From Quercus robur (Eukaryota; Streptophyta; Magnoliopsida; Fagales; Fagaceae), in contig NC_065545.1 of assembly GCF_932294415.1 (NCBI RefSeq), positions 21,025,357-21,089,356 on the forward strand: DNA of 64,000 nucleotides. Direction: 5' to 3'. Positions 27,006 to 37,182 of this stretch are shown piece after piece. A program made the position numbers and the translations under genes. The notes under the pieces were generated by a model that made no database searches, was not told the origin of the DNA, and worked only from the letters and a program-made list of their open reading frames with translations. The stretch's first letter is position 1, and every line of letters starts with the position of its first letter.

Positions 27006-27507
27006 CAAGACTTCAAAATTAGCTTAACAATCCATTACCTTGGACGAGAAACGCTAAAAGTCTAATCATCCAGGACGACAAAATGATCGTCCATAATTTC
27101 GGAATGATGGAAAATCTAGCCAAAGGAATCAACATACTTTATCTTGGTGATGTAATAAAATTCACCCCCATGACCAAGACGAGGTGAACTGAATTCCTAG
27201 ATGGACGAACCACATTGCTGATATGAAAATAAAAAGTTCATACATAAAGCTGAAAACATATATATTCAAACACAATGAAGGTAAAAATAGAATTATTCAT
27301 TTCTTTCATTCAAAGGGTGGACGACCAACGTCCAAAAACCCCTTTAGTTTTGAATATGTATATAAAGCTCGTCCACAATCCTGGACGAGATGATTGTACT
27401 TGCATGAGCTTTAAAATAAAAGAAAAAAAAAAAGAAGTAAAAAGCCCAAAACAACGGGCACTTCCATGAAAAAGCAAATAAAAACAAATTCTCTAAGGAA
27501 ATAGACT

Positions 27508-29727
27508 TCACTTGGGTTCGTCCTGAGTAACTTCAGTGTTAGCATCGTCCATGATGTTGACGTCCTCGGAACTCGTCTGCAACACAGAACTCTCTGTAGC
27601 AAGAGGAAGCTTGAACGAGTTGAAGTCCAAATCAGGATACGCTTCTTTGGCATCAGCACGGAAGTCTTCATACCCAGCTGCATAATGACTGTCTAGACGA
27701 TTCTTATACTCGTCAGACTTCTTAAAAGCAGCAATTGCTTCTTCACGTGCCTTCTCCAAAGACGAGGTAAGCTCTGCAACTTGTCCTTCTAGATGGACGA
27801 TGCGAGTATCCTTCTCTAAGTTGTCAGCTTTTAGCTCCTCGACATCGTTCTTCAGCTTCGTCTCGCTCCCCAGCAGACGATTAAAGTCCTCGGTCAACCT
27901 AATGACCTCCCCCTTCTTGGATAAGACCTCATGGCTTAGCTCCTTAGCCTTATCCTTGGCAGTCTTGGCCTCAGTAGCAAGCTCCTTGGCCTGGCAAGTC
28001 GCTGTATAAAACTTTGACATGGCCTGCATTTGGACGAAAAGGAGTTAGACATTTCATTCAAAGTTAAATGTTTACACACAAGGACGAGGAAGAAACTTAC
28101 CTTGAAAAGGTCATGGATGCCAGAACGCTCAAACTCCTTCACTGACATGTTGTAACATTCGTTAACTTCATGATCAGTGACGATCCCTTTGAACGTCCTC
28201 CATGCATAACCCTCGTCCAGAACCAAATTAGAGGGACGATCAGAGGGCTCAGACGGGCTAGGCTTGTAAGAAGTTTTGGGAGCAGGGGGAGGATCAGACT
28301 GGACAGGATGAACTATTTGGACGGGCTCCACGTCCACAGGCTCGTCCAAGTTCACTGTTGGTGGTACGAACTTTGGAACCTTGGGAAGGGAAGTCTTACT
28401 TGGCTTTTGCTTTTTGTGGCCACGACGACTGGGAAGGTCGTCCAGGTCCACATTGCTTGAAATTGGCTTGGACTTCCTCTTCCCAGCCTGGACGGAAGCC
28501 ACTTTGGGAGTTGGAGCAGCAACATCCTCGTCCCCGCTAGCCACTGTTTTTTCCTTGTTTTCCCTCATTGTGCTTATCCCTATGACGAGAAAAATTAATC
28601 AGAAAAATTTAAAAAGAAAATCAAAAGAAAAGAGAGCTGAAATAATAGAATATAATGGACGACACTTACTTCGACGAGTGACCTCCTCGTGACTTAGGTT
28701 CTCAGCAGTAGGAAGTGGACCAAGTCCCCAAGTTGCTAGACGACTAAGAGTAACTAAGTCGTGGAAAGTCCTTCCTGGAAAGGTGCGAACCACGTCTATC
28801 CGGTCCAAGGAAAACTTGTCCAAGCGTGGACGAACAACAGCTGCATCACCAAGATAAATGGTTAGACGAGTAACAGATAAGAAATTTTAAGGGACAAACA
28901 GGGTAAAATGGAAAGAAAGACATACCCTCAGGACGAAGACGACCTAGAGGGCTGGTAAAAGGTGGGAAGAGGGGAATACCCACATCAGCTGGGTCCCCAG
29001 CCCAATTTCCAGAAATAATAAAAAATTCTTTTTTCCAAAGCCGGTCAGACGAACTACGGCCCGTTATTAAACTGTAATATGTACCTCTGGACGAAAACTG
29101 GTAGAACCCAGCAGATTTTTTGATCTCTGAGGGCTTATAGCAGTAAAGGAACTCGTCCACTGTAATTGGACGGTTCCCTTCCAATGCCTCACGCCATAAT
29201 ACTTGCATGGCAACAATCGTCCTCCAGCCATTGGGGTTGAGCTGGTTTGGCCCAATACCCAACCTTTGGAGGAGGTCTCTGCAGAAAGAGTTTAAGGGAA
29301 ACCTAAGGCCAGCTAATAGGTAAGAAGTATATACCCCTAAGCCAGAGGAAGGGGAACAACACCATTCACCAGGCTGGGGTAGACGAGGGTTAAGCTCTTT
29401 AGGGATTTGGTATCTATCTACAAGAGTTTTTAACTTAGCACCGTCTAAGGTGGATGCTACCTCTGGGGCACAACTATAGATTACATCTTCTTCGTCCTCT
29501 TCCTCGTCTTGAGGAGGACTAGATGGCTGTCTGGACGAACTAGCCTTAGATCCAGAAGCTGCCCTACGTCGTTGCTCCTGAAATTCCTCTAAAGGAATGC
29601 CAGGAACCCCAGACGAGTAATGCTCGTCTGAGGAATCACTACAGGACGAACTACCTATACTACCCTCACTCTTAGAGCCGTCCAGGTAGTCGTCTATCTC
29701 TCTCTCTAAACTAGACGATGAAGACAT
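27508..29727 (-). CDS. Antisense gene (aORF) of Tat element, intact
   Basis: Four exons on the minus strand (29727-28926, 28840-28670, 28579-28101 and 28023-27508) join in phase with GT-AG introns to give 655 residues. Exon 1 has a Ser/acidic N-terminus (MSSSSSLEREIDDYLDGS), then the domain annotated in plants as putative gypsy-type transposon protein (Transposase_28-like). Its blocks include YTSYLLAGLRFPLNSF, LNPNGWRTIVAMQVLW, DEFLYCYKPSEIKK, GFYQFSSRG and WKKEFFIISGNW. Exon 3 is basic and Pro-rich, with candidate nuclear signals (GKRKSKP, GHKKQKPSK). Exon 4 is a long coiled coil (about residues 490-600), then an acidic tail. Tat elements are known to carry such antisense frames; their function is not established. 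Its own TATA promoter lies at 29884. Nothing in the frame is broken. Confidence 0.85.
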
Positions 29728-29883
29728 GTTTGGAATGTAGAAGACTTAAAATGAGAGCCTAAAAAAAGAAAAAGAAAAGAGGAAATACCTGATGAAACTA
29801 GGACGAGAGCTAGACGAGAATCTTGGACGAATTGGCAGAAGAGAGAATGAGGAAAAAAGTGAGGGGCATGAAAGAGAATGTAC

Positions 29884-30010
29884 TATTTATAGGCCCCAGC
29901 AACAGGGTCAACGAAACGACGTTCGCCACTCAGAGACAGACACGTGGCGATTCTTTTGGGAAACGAGATCGACAGGACTGGCCAACCAACAGTTTCGCGA
30001 CACGTGGCGT
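29884..30010 (-). promoter_or_regulatory. Promoter of antisense gene, right arm
   Basis: On the minus strand a TATAAATA box (29884-29891) lies about 160 bp before the ATG at 29727. Two CACGTGGCG sites (29941 and 30001), both ACGTG G-box/ABRE cores, are 60 bp apart. The promoter lies between the 3' LTR and the gene, so the antisense transcript has its own start, not shared with the LTR. G-box cores bind bZIP and bHLH factors. Any hormone or stress response is inference. Confidence 0.65.
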
Positions 30011-30077
30011 ACGAAAAAGTGAAATTTAGCCAAAATCACAACGATGTCCTGGACGACCCTTTGAACAAAGGGGCAAC

Positions 30078-30726
30078 TGATAGAGAAGCGGAAAATAATC
30101 CATCTCCAGCTCGTCCAAAGGGTTCGTCCAGAGCCTACAGCGCAGGTTGATCCAAGAGTCAACCCAGAAGAAGGAGAGACGTCCATTAAATAATAGCACC
30201 ACTCCATAAGTTTAAGTCTCCCATGGACGACAAGATTGTCCATGAGGTTCGTCCATGAGGTTCGTCCATGAGAAGTCGTCAAATATCCTTGGACGACTAA
30301 ACTACCCTACACCAGATGGACGAAACCTCAACACTTAGACTTTCAGCAACCCTCAACTATCTCGACAAACCCTTCGAATAAGTTAACTTCCATTTAGCAG
30401 TTACCATTTTATATCCGTTGAGGGAGTTTACTCCGGAGTTGTTGGATTCCACAAAACCTGGGGAGGTTATCGAACAAATAACCGCCCCAGGCTCCCTATA
30501 TAAGAGACCGGTCTGGACCCGACAGAGGTAAGGCTTTTCTCTCAGACACATTTCCAAAACACTTGGAATTTATTCTTCTACAAATCTAACTTCTCCATCG
30601 GAGGGGGTTCGACCGGTCTTCTCCGGTCTCCTCTTTTGATCGCATTCTCTTCCTTGCAGGCCATCAACCGCTTGAACAGCCCACCGAAGCCAGGCCATTC
30701 TACCTTACTGATTTCGAACACTATCA
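30078..30726 (+). repeat. Right LTR of element 2
   Basis: This 649-bp LTR starts TGATAG and ends CTATCA. A short purine-rich stretch (AACAAAGGGG) precedes it as the likely polypurine tract. TATATAAG at 30497-30504 is the LTR promoter TATA, pointing right toward the host gene at 31118. A candidate donor-acceptor pair (GAG|GTAAGG at about 30527 and CTTGCAG at about 30658) could make a spliced leader. Confidence 0.82.
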
Positions 30727-30731
30727 ATGTG

Positions 30732-31117
30732 TATTAAAGTTTAAGTTAAGTTTAAGTTTTTATAATGCTAGGTTACACTTCTTTCGGTTTTTTATTTTTT
30801 TATTTTGATAACAAACTTGAAACTTTTATTAAACAGAAGAAAACATTACATCACGATAAAGAACTTGTTCCAAGAAACAAGGATCCTCTTTCATCCACAT
30901 CATATTATTTATGGGATTCAAAGTTCTACCCATAATGTTAAGAAAATGTTATTTTCTCATGTATGTAGAAATGGAAATAAGCCTGCCCATATAGTTTCTT
31001 TCGTTTTAAAAAAACAAAAGACGAGAGTTTACGAAACCCAAAAATAAAAATACTAAAGTGGAACTTGAAAAAAACAGAGTTATTTTACTGTACAATTTCT
31101 ACAAGAAGACCAACAAA
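30732..31117 (+). promoter_or_regulatory. Short upstream region of plastid-protein gene
   Basis: Only 386 bp separate the element's target duplication from the start codon at 31118. The stretch is AT-rich with no clear TATA box, and part of the original promoter may now lie on the far side of the insertion. Confidence 0.45.
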
Positions 31118-33957
31118 ATGGGAACTCTATCTCTCTTCCCTCTCTCCCTATCTTCAACACTGCGACCCAATCCCTTTTCTTCCACTTTCAGAACTCAACT
31201 CTCCAACCCCATATTCTACCCACTCCTCTCCTCAACAACTCACAGAAAATCACAAAGGTTTCAGTTTCCCTCCAAAACCATAGCTTTTGGGAGCAACACA
31301 AATGACCCAAAAGAGTCTCTTTTCTTGGATGAAAACGGTGGTGTTGATGACATGGATGGGTATCTCAACTACCTGTCTCTCGAATATGACTCTGTCTGGG
31401 ACACCAAACCATCCTGGTGAATCTTTCCCTTCATGGGTCTCTCTCATTTTCACTGATACTTCACAATTCTCATTGTTTGTCATTACCTTTTTGCTTTTTC
31501 ACTGTGATTCCAAAGTTTGCTAATGTTTTGTGTTTCGCCTTTTATGTTAAAAGCATGTATACATATAAATGTGTTATTTTTGAGTCTATGAATGGATAGA
31601 GTGCCCTCTAGGCTCTAGAGATTTGAATTATATTTATCTTTCCTGGTTTTTTGGTACTGTATAGTATTCTCTGAACTGGTATTCTTCTTTCTTAATGTTT
31701 TTTTTTTTTTTTTTGAATTGCTTCTTTCTTAATGTTTATAATGGTTCTGATGGGTACTTGTATTAAGGTTCACACTTTAGTGCAATTTTGCCTACATAGT
31801 TTTGAATTTAATTGTACATTAGTTTTAGGTTTTGGTTAATTGAAGACATAAAGATTATAGTCCAGATGACTGACCATAACCTTCAGATTATCAAGAAAAA
31901 GAGGGCATGTGTGTCCCCTTGCATGGTGCTATTTTAAAGTGATAGTCATTGCCACATGGTAATTGAGCTTGATATGATGGCTAGTCATGAGATCATAATA
32001 AAGACCCCATACTATATTGGTATGGGCAACATCAGTAACAACAACTACAACCAAGCCTTAGTCCCAAAATTTCAGGGTCGGCTACAGATCATCAACAGAC
32101 TATTCAAGGTCGGCCACGTGCTATATTGGTATAGTCAGTGGTTTCAATTTTATTCCTTGGTCCTATTTAAGATGATAGGTCCACCTTTCATGTCAAAACC
32201 AATGTGGCCTGAACTGATTGTAATTTTGAATGCTAACTACTAGAGGAATCTAGTGGAAGATGGACAGAATAAAATGCAAGTTTGCTGATCTGAACAATAA
32301 GCATATCTAGTTAACTACGGTGTGATACATGACTTTAAGCCGAATGAGTTCCTAAGAGTCCTTTCTGCCATTTAATAAGTTCTTATAAAATTTTATGTAT
32401 ATTCAGGTTTTTTTCACAGTTTGTCATGACAAACATTTGAATTATGCTTCATTTATTTCCCGAGGGATCTTATAGCTATCTGGGATTAAAATGGTAGTTT
32501 TAGGAATCCAAACTTTCTTTCCCTTCCTTCCACTTTTTGGCAACTAAATAGAGCAACAGTGTATTGTATAAGTTTTGTTCATGTACTGGAAAGTGGAGAT
32601 GAGCAGCAACGACTAAAATTGTTTAGCAGGCAAGGCATGTATAATTGATATTTTGAACAAATAACTTATGGTGAATTGAGCATTTTGAGTTTTGACATGT
32701 GTAAGAGTTGAGGTTCGAAAATAAAAAGGAATATGCTTATATCTTAAAATGACCATTTTTGCATCTATGCTTGCTTTATCATCTGGTTTGATTCCTTCCA
32801 TCATTTTGTTGCTAGGTGTCAACCATGGACCATAATTCTAACTGGAGCATCGGTGATTGCTAGTAGCTGGTTAATTTGGCATTCAGTAGTAGTCACAGTA
32901 GTCATACTCTTACTAATATGCACATGGTGGTACATCTTTTTGTATTCATATCCACAGGTTTGTGCATCTTCTGCTAGTGTATGATTTTTTAAATAATTCG
33001 ACTTCCTCCCCCATTTTATTTTTTCTTTTGGAGCATGAAAATGCTAATTAATTATGCTCTGCTTGAAGCAGTTTCTCTTTCTTATACTGGATTTTAAAAT
33101 TTTTGGAGACATTTGCAGGGGATGGGAACCCTATATAATAGTTGAAGTCTCTCTCTCACACAAACATTTATACATACTCCCTTTCTACTTCAACGAAAAC
33201 ATTTAATTTATTTACAATTAAAAAAATACAAAATTTACTGTGATATCTATGGAAATAAGATACATCTGTTGAAGCAATGATGAACCATTATCCATAAGAT
33301 TATTTGGTTCTTGAAAGGGCTTCATGACATTATAGATTTGGGATTCTTGAATTTTAGTTGCTGAAATAACATTCACTGATGACTGCACTTACTGTTCATG
33401 ACGAGATGCTTTACATGTACGATTTGACATGTATATGGAAGTTGTTTGCATACATATGAGTGTTTCTCTTTTAAAACATTTATGTCCTGGTTCTAGAAAA
33501 CCGATGGCAATGAGGCATCTAGAAAAGGTCACAAAACCATGGACTGCATGTTGTACTTGCTTGGAATGATGAATTCATATTTCTCTTGTTGATTCGTAGT
33601 GGGTACTTTCTAGATGAATAGTTATTCGCAATAATCATGTTATTCCCTTGCTTAGAATTTAGAGGGAATGATCAAGAACCATGAAATAGATAGACATAAA
33701 TCTGCTCAGGATTCTTTAAAACATGTTCACATACTGTTTGTTTCCTTTTGGAATTTTAGAAAGATATAGAATTTGGATCAGCTGTTCTAGTATCTGCATT
33801 CAGAGAAACAGAAACAAAAAGAAGAAAGGAAGGAATTGAGTATTGAATTATTCTCTTTTGTCAGGCATATTCAGAGATGATTGCCGAGCGAAGGAAGAGG
33901 GTGGCAAGTGGTGTTGAAGACACATTTGGCTTGGGAAATGGCAGTGATTTAAGCTAA
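31118..33957 (+). CDS. Plastid-targeted small membrane protein
   Basis: Three exons (31118-31416, 32816-32957 and 33865-33957) give 177 residues in phase. Residues 1 to about 55 are Ser/Thr/Pro-rich with few acidic residues, like a chloroplast transit peptide. Then comes an acidic stretch (DENGGVDDMDGYLNYLSLEYDS) and the motif TKPSWCQPWTI across the first splice junction. Two hydrophobic helices follow (ILTGASVIASSWLIWH and VVVTVVILLLICTWWYIFLY), then a basic C-terminus (IAERRKRVASG). Cyanobacteria and plants share a small family with a WCQPWxI motif and two helices (DUF6737, from memory). Function is unknown. The start is the first ATG with a plausible transit peptide. The two introns are 1399 and 907 bp. 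Confidence 0.85.
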
Positions 33958-34428
33958 ACATCGATTGTGCTGCTAGATCTCACTGTCTCTGACTTCAAAT
34001 CAACCAATAATTGAGTTGGGAAACTTTGGGTTAGGCTGCAAAGATAGGCTATGACATGTCTCCCTGCTTTCTTTTAGTATACAGTTTATGGAGGCCACTA
34101 GTGTTCCAATGATGGGCATGGACATGCTAAATAAGATTCTGTTATTCTAAATTGTTAGTTATACTTATTTGTGTCCCATAGTCTTAGGATTTTATTTTTA
34201 TTATTTCGCTTATTGAGATTAGCTTTATCCATAGGAACTGTTATTATTGAATTGAAGGCCATCTTGTATCCAATTTATCAAATTTCGAAGTTATAATATT
34301 GAATTTGAGCATTGCTCGCTCTTAAGTGCTTCTTTACTTTTCCTTAAAGGCTAGGGTTGTCTCTCTGTTTACCCGTATAATCCCCCAAACTTAAATTTCC
34401 TTGATATTTATATCCAAAAAGTTCACGA

Positions 34429-34473
<45 letters not shown>

Positions 34474-36276
34474 ATCTACTTGAACTTTGAGTCCTAACTT
34501 GTAAAACCAAATTCCATATAAATAATGCAATTTGATATTATACTGATTAACGAAATAAATATTCTAGAACATCAATTAATCCGATTTTTTATTCATTTAT
34601 TTATTTTTTGAGTAGACGATTGAACCAATGTTGGTATAAGTATAATTATAAAAGTTTCATAAAAAAGAAAAAAGAAAAAAAAAAAAAAAAAAGGTCTGAC
34701 CATCCAATGCGGCATTGCATAAGAAGTAAAGGGGAGAGAAGTGGATGAAAGAAAAGTTAAGACATTCTCTATCAAAATTCTTTGCTTGGTGTAATTAACA
34801 TGCAGATAGATCTTGACAGTAGGGATAGCATGTCTATCATACCATAGCAAAGGAAAGCAAGTTGATCATTGTTGAAGTGAAATTGGTTTAAGTTTACTTA
34901 CCAAAAAAAGAAATTGGTTTAAGTCACTTGATTTATATATTCCATAAACAACCAATATAGTTAAATGTCACCAATTGCAGAAAATGTGATGAATTGACAA
35001 AAGAAGCTTCTCTTTGAAAACTAACTTTATTTACTCTTTTGATAAATTGAAAAGGTGTCCTTTTAAGTCAGGTATCAAATCTCTGGACCGTCTCAATACC
35101 TCATATTTGTACGTCCCATAATATAATCTGGAGCAGTGTTGTAAATAAATTTATAAAAACCTCTATGTCAATAAGGAAGAAGTCGAGCTTGAAAGTAATA
35201 TGTGGCCTACGAAAATTATTTGAAGCATTGATAAGACAATAAGACAAGAAGTCAAGCTTCCTGACTCTCCACTCATTTGATAAGGAACTGGTTCTACCGC
35301 TCTTTGTTTCACAGTAAAGTACAGAAATCTGGTTATCTATAATATGTGGCCTGCAATATATGCAAAAGAAATAACAAGAAAAGAAAATGAATAATTCTGG
35401 TTCTTTTGGAGTGTACAGAGGTCACTGATTTAATATCAAGTTAAAGTTGTGACTTAATGCCATGCCTACAGATATATAGTAGTATATATATTAATCAGAT
35501 TGTAGGCTATCTAATGGGTCAGATGGTAAACAAAGAATTTAGGAGACATGAATGCAAGGAATCAATCATAGTTCAACATTAAAATTTTGATTATCCATTA
35601 GAACAGTATTTTCCATGAACATCTAAAGGTCAGTTGTGAGTTGAAATTTTCCAACAGTTACCACAAATTTCTTAAGAGGAGCCTCAAATTCCAGTTCAAA
35701 GAATTTGCCTCTTGCACCCTATCAAACACATATATGCGAGCACACACTCACACACAATGGGAGATATTCGCCGCACTTGTTCCATGACTTTCATATATAT
35801 ATATATATATATATATATGGATTCTGGAGAACTTTCAATCTTTATCAACCAAAAGTAAGATTCATATTCTATGCCAACAATCTAGACACCTGTAACTTGA
35901 AGGAATACATCAAGTAAATGCTTGCCAACCTTTTGTTTTCTTTTTCTTCTTTCTGAAAAAAAGTTCCCAATTCTTTGCTAATCACACTGATGAGGGAACT
36001 GCTTCTCAAAAACATCTTCTTGGTATATTCCAATAAGCCAACAGAGTGTTGCAGAACTAGTCATTCTCAACAAACAGTTTTCAGTGGAAAATCAAAACTA
36101 GAATTCTTAGTTGAACTAATAAAAGCATGCAAGAGTGACAATTCTATGCTATTTAATTTATGAATTATTGAGAAGTAAAATGATAAGGAATAATGGAGAT
36201 TTGTAATTCACATTTTTTTTTTAATCAAAACAAAGCTACAAGTATTTGTTCACACTCAAAAATGAAAAATACATTT
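33958..36276. other. Intergenic, no gene seen
   Basis: This stretch holds the 3' flank of the plastid-protein gene, a poly-T tract at about 34432-34470, an A-run at about 34676-34692, and an AT microsatellite at 35793-35818. The right end is the 3' flank of the DUF868 gene on the other strand. No supported coding or RNA gene. Confidence 0.55.
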
Positions 36277-37182
36277 CTATTCATTCTTCCAAGCATACAA
36301 AATCAGTGAGAAACCAAGACCTTGTGATTGGGAATCTCTAAATTGCTGAGAGTAAGACCAAGTTAATACTGAAGGATCAAATATAGAGTGGCTAGACCAT
36401 AACTTCTCAGCTGAGAGGCAAGTTTGGAACATGAAAACTGCATTGCCCATAGCATTCCCATAGAGCCAATTATGAACATCCCAAAGCACTTCAACTGGAA
36501 GACCATCCACTACAATGGTGTAATTGCCCCTAAACTTCCACTTCAACCTCTTGATCTGCATCACTGTCTTACTATCAATTCGGATCACAAGGCATGGATC
36601 ATTGAGCCCAACAGTATCACACTCAATTGTGACATCATGCATTTGTCCCTTATCACAAAATTTAGCTTTTGTCCCATAAAGCTTCTTCCCAAATATGTGT
36701 TCCCTCTTGGCAATAAAAATTGCATTGGAATGAATAGGGTCAGTGGTGTCAACCTTCTTGTATGCCTCCTTTTTCAAATCCCCAAGCAGTAAAACTATTT
36801 CTTGATTAAACACAACAGCTAAGTAAAATCCCTCCATCGGCTCTGGCCCAGAACCAAATTTAGCATTAGTTAAGTCCCAGTAAATCTCGATTTTACTAGA
36901 ATCCACTTCTAAATTCTTAGACCCTTTTCTTTTAGAGAACAACCATGGCTTTATATCAACCTTACAAAGGCATTGATTGGCCAAATCATCAATTCCAATA
37001 CTAAGGCCTTGACCCATCAAACTTTTGGTCCATGTAATGGTGATCAAGCAAGAACGACCATGTAATTTACATTGATAGACACAAGTTACCACATTTTGAG
37101 CAGCTTTAGTTGTACTACTTGAAGATGATGAATCAGCAACTTGTACCCCGTTTTCACCAAAACAAGAAGGAAAGTCTCTCAT
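36277..37182 (-). CDS. DUF868 family protein
   Basis: A single exon encodes 301 residues. The protein opens MRDFPSCFGENGVQVADSSS. It has the plant DUF868 blocks: VTCVYQCKLHGRSCLITITW, LSIGIDDLANQCLCKVDIKPW, FSKRKGSKNLEVDSSKIEIYW, LTNAKFGSGPEPMEGFYLAVV, LGDLKKEAYKK, RLKWKFRGNYTIVVDGLPVEV, WDVHNWLYG and FMFQTCLSAEKLW. It ends in a Ser/Gln stretch and a hydrophobic LGFSLILYAWKNE. Length and layout fit intact family members, which are plant-specific with no established biochemical role. I see no signal peptide. The start is the first Met of the conserved N-terminus. Confidence 0.93.
   Translation of the reverse strand: MRDFPSCFGENGVQVADSSSSSSTTKAAQNVVTCVYQCKLHGRSCLITITWTKSLMGQGLSIGIDDLANQCLCKVDIKPWLFSKRKGSKNLEVDSSKIEIYWDLTNAKFGSGPEPMEGFYLAVVFNQEIVLLLGDLKKEAYKKVDTTDPIHSNAIFIAKREHIFGKKLYGTKAKFCDKGQMHDVTIECDTVGLNDPCLVIRIDSKTVMQIKRLKWKFRGNYTIVVDGLPVEVLWDVHNWLYGNAMGNAVFMFQTCLSAEKLWSSHSIFDPSVLTWSYSQQFRDSQSQGLGFSLILYAWKNE

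Larger units (their letters stand above)
23117..30726. mobile_element. Tat-type gypsy element 2 with inverted LTRs
   Basis: This 7610-bp insertion is flanked by a perfect 5-bp target duplication, ATGTG (23112-23116 and 30727-30731). It starts TGATAG and ends CTATCA. Its arms (23117-24168 and 29662-30726) are inverted copies, about 1.05 kb each, with about 11 substitutions and one 13-bp copy difference by my count. From left to right it holds: an inverted LTR; the polypurine side and promoter of the antisense gene; the first codons of that gene; a junction at about 24168; RNase H and integrase on the plus strand; a tandem array; the intact antisense gene on the minus strand; its promoter; and an LTR in plus orientation. 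The 5' LTR, gag, protease and RT that normally precede RNase H are missing. Confidence 0.9.

Noticed and set aside
26687-27008. Repetitive minus-strand frames over the 53-bp array
   Set aside because: Translation of the non-coding array; frame changes between units (52-56 bp).
23117-30726. A DNA transposon with about 1-kb terminal inverted repeats carrying captured genes
   Set aside because: The ends are LTR ends (TGATAG/CTATCA), the duplication is 5 bp as gypsy integrase makes, each arm contains a whole LTR with a polypurine side, and the genes inside are Tat pol and aORF. No transposase is present.
32010-32120. Stretch with CTTAGTCCCAAA and GGTCGGCTA inside an intron of the plastid-protein gene
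   Set aside because: It resembles a widespread plant dispersed repeat, but no ends or target duplication could be defined, so it was not called as an element.
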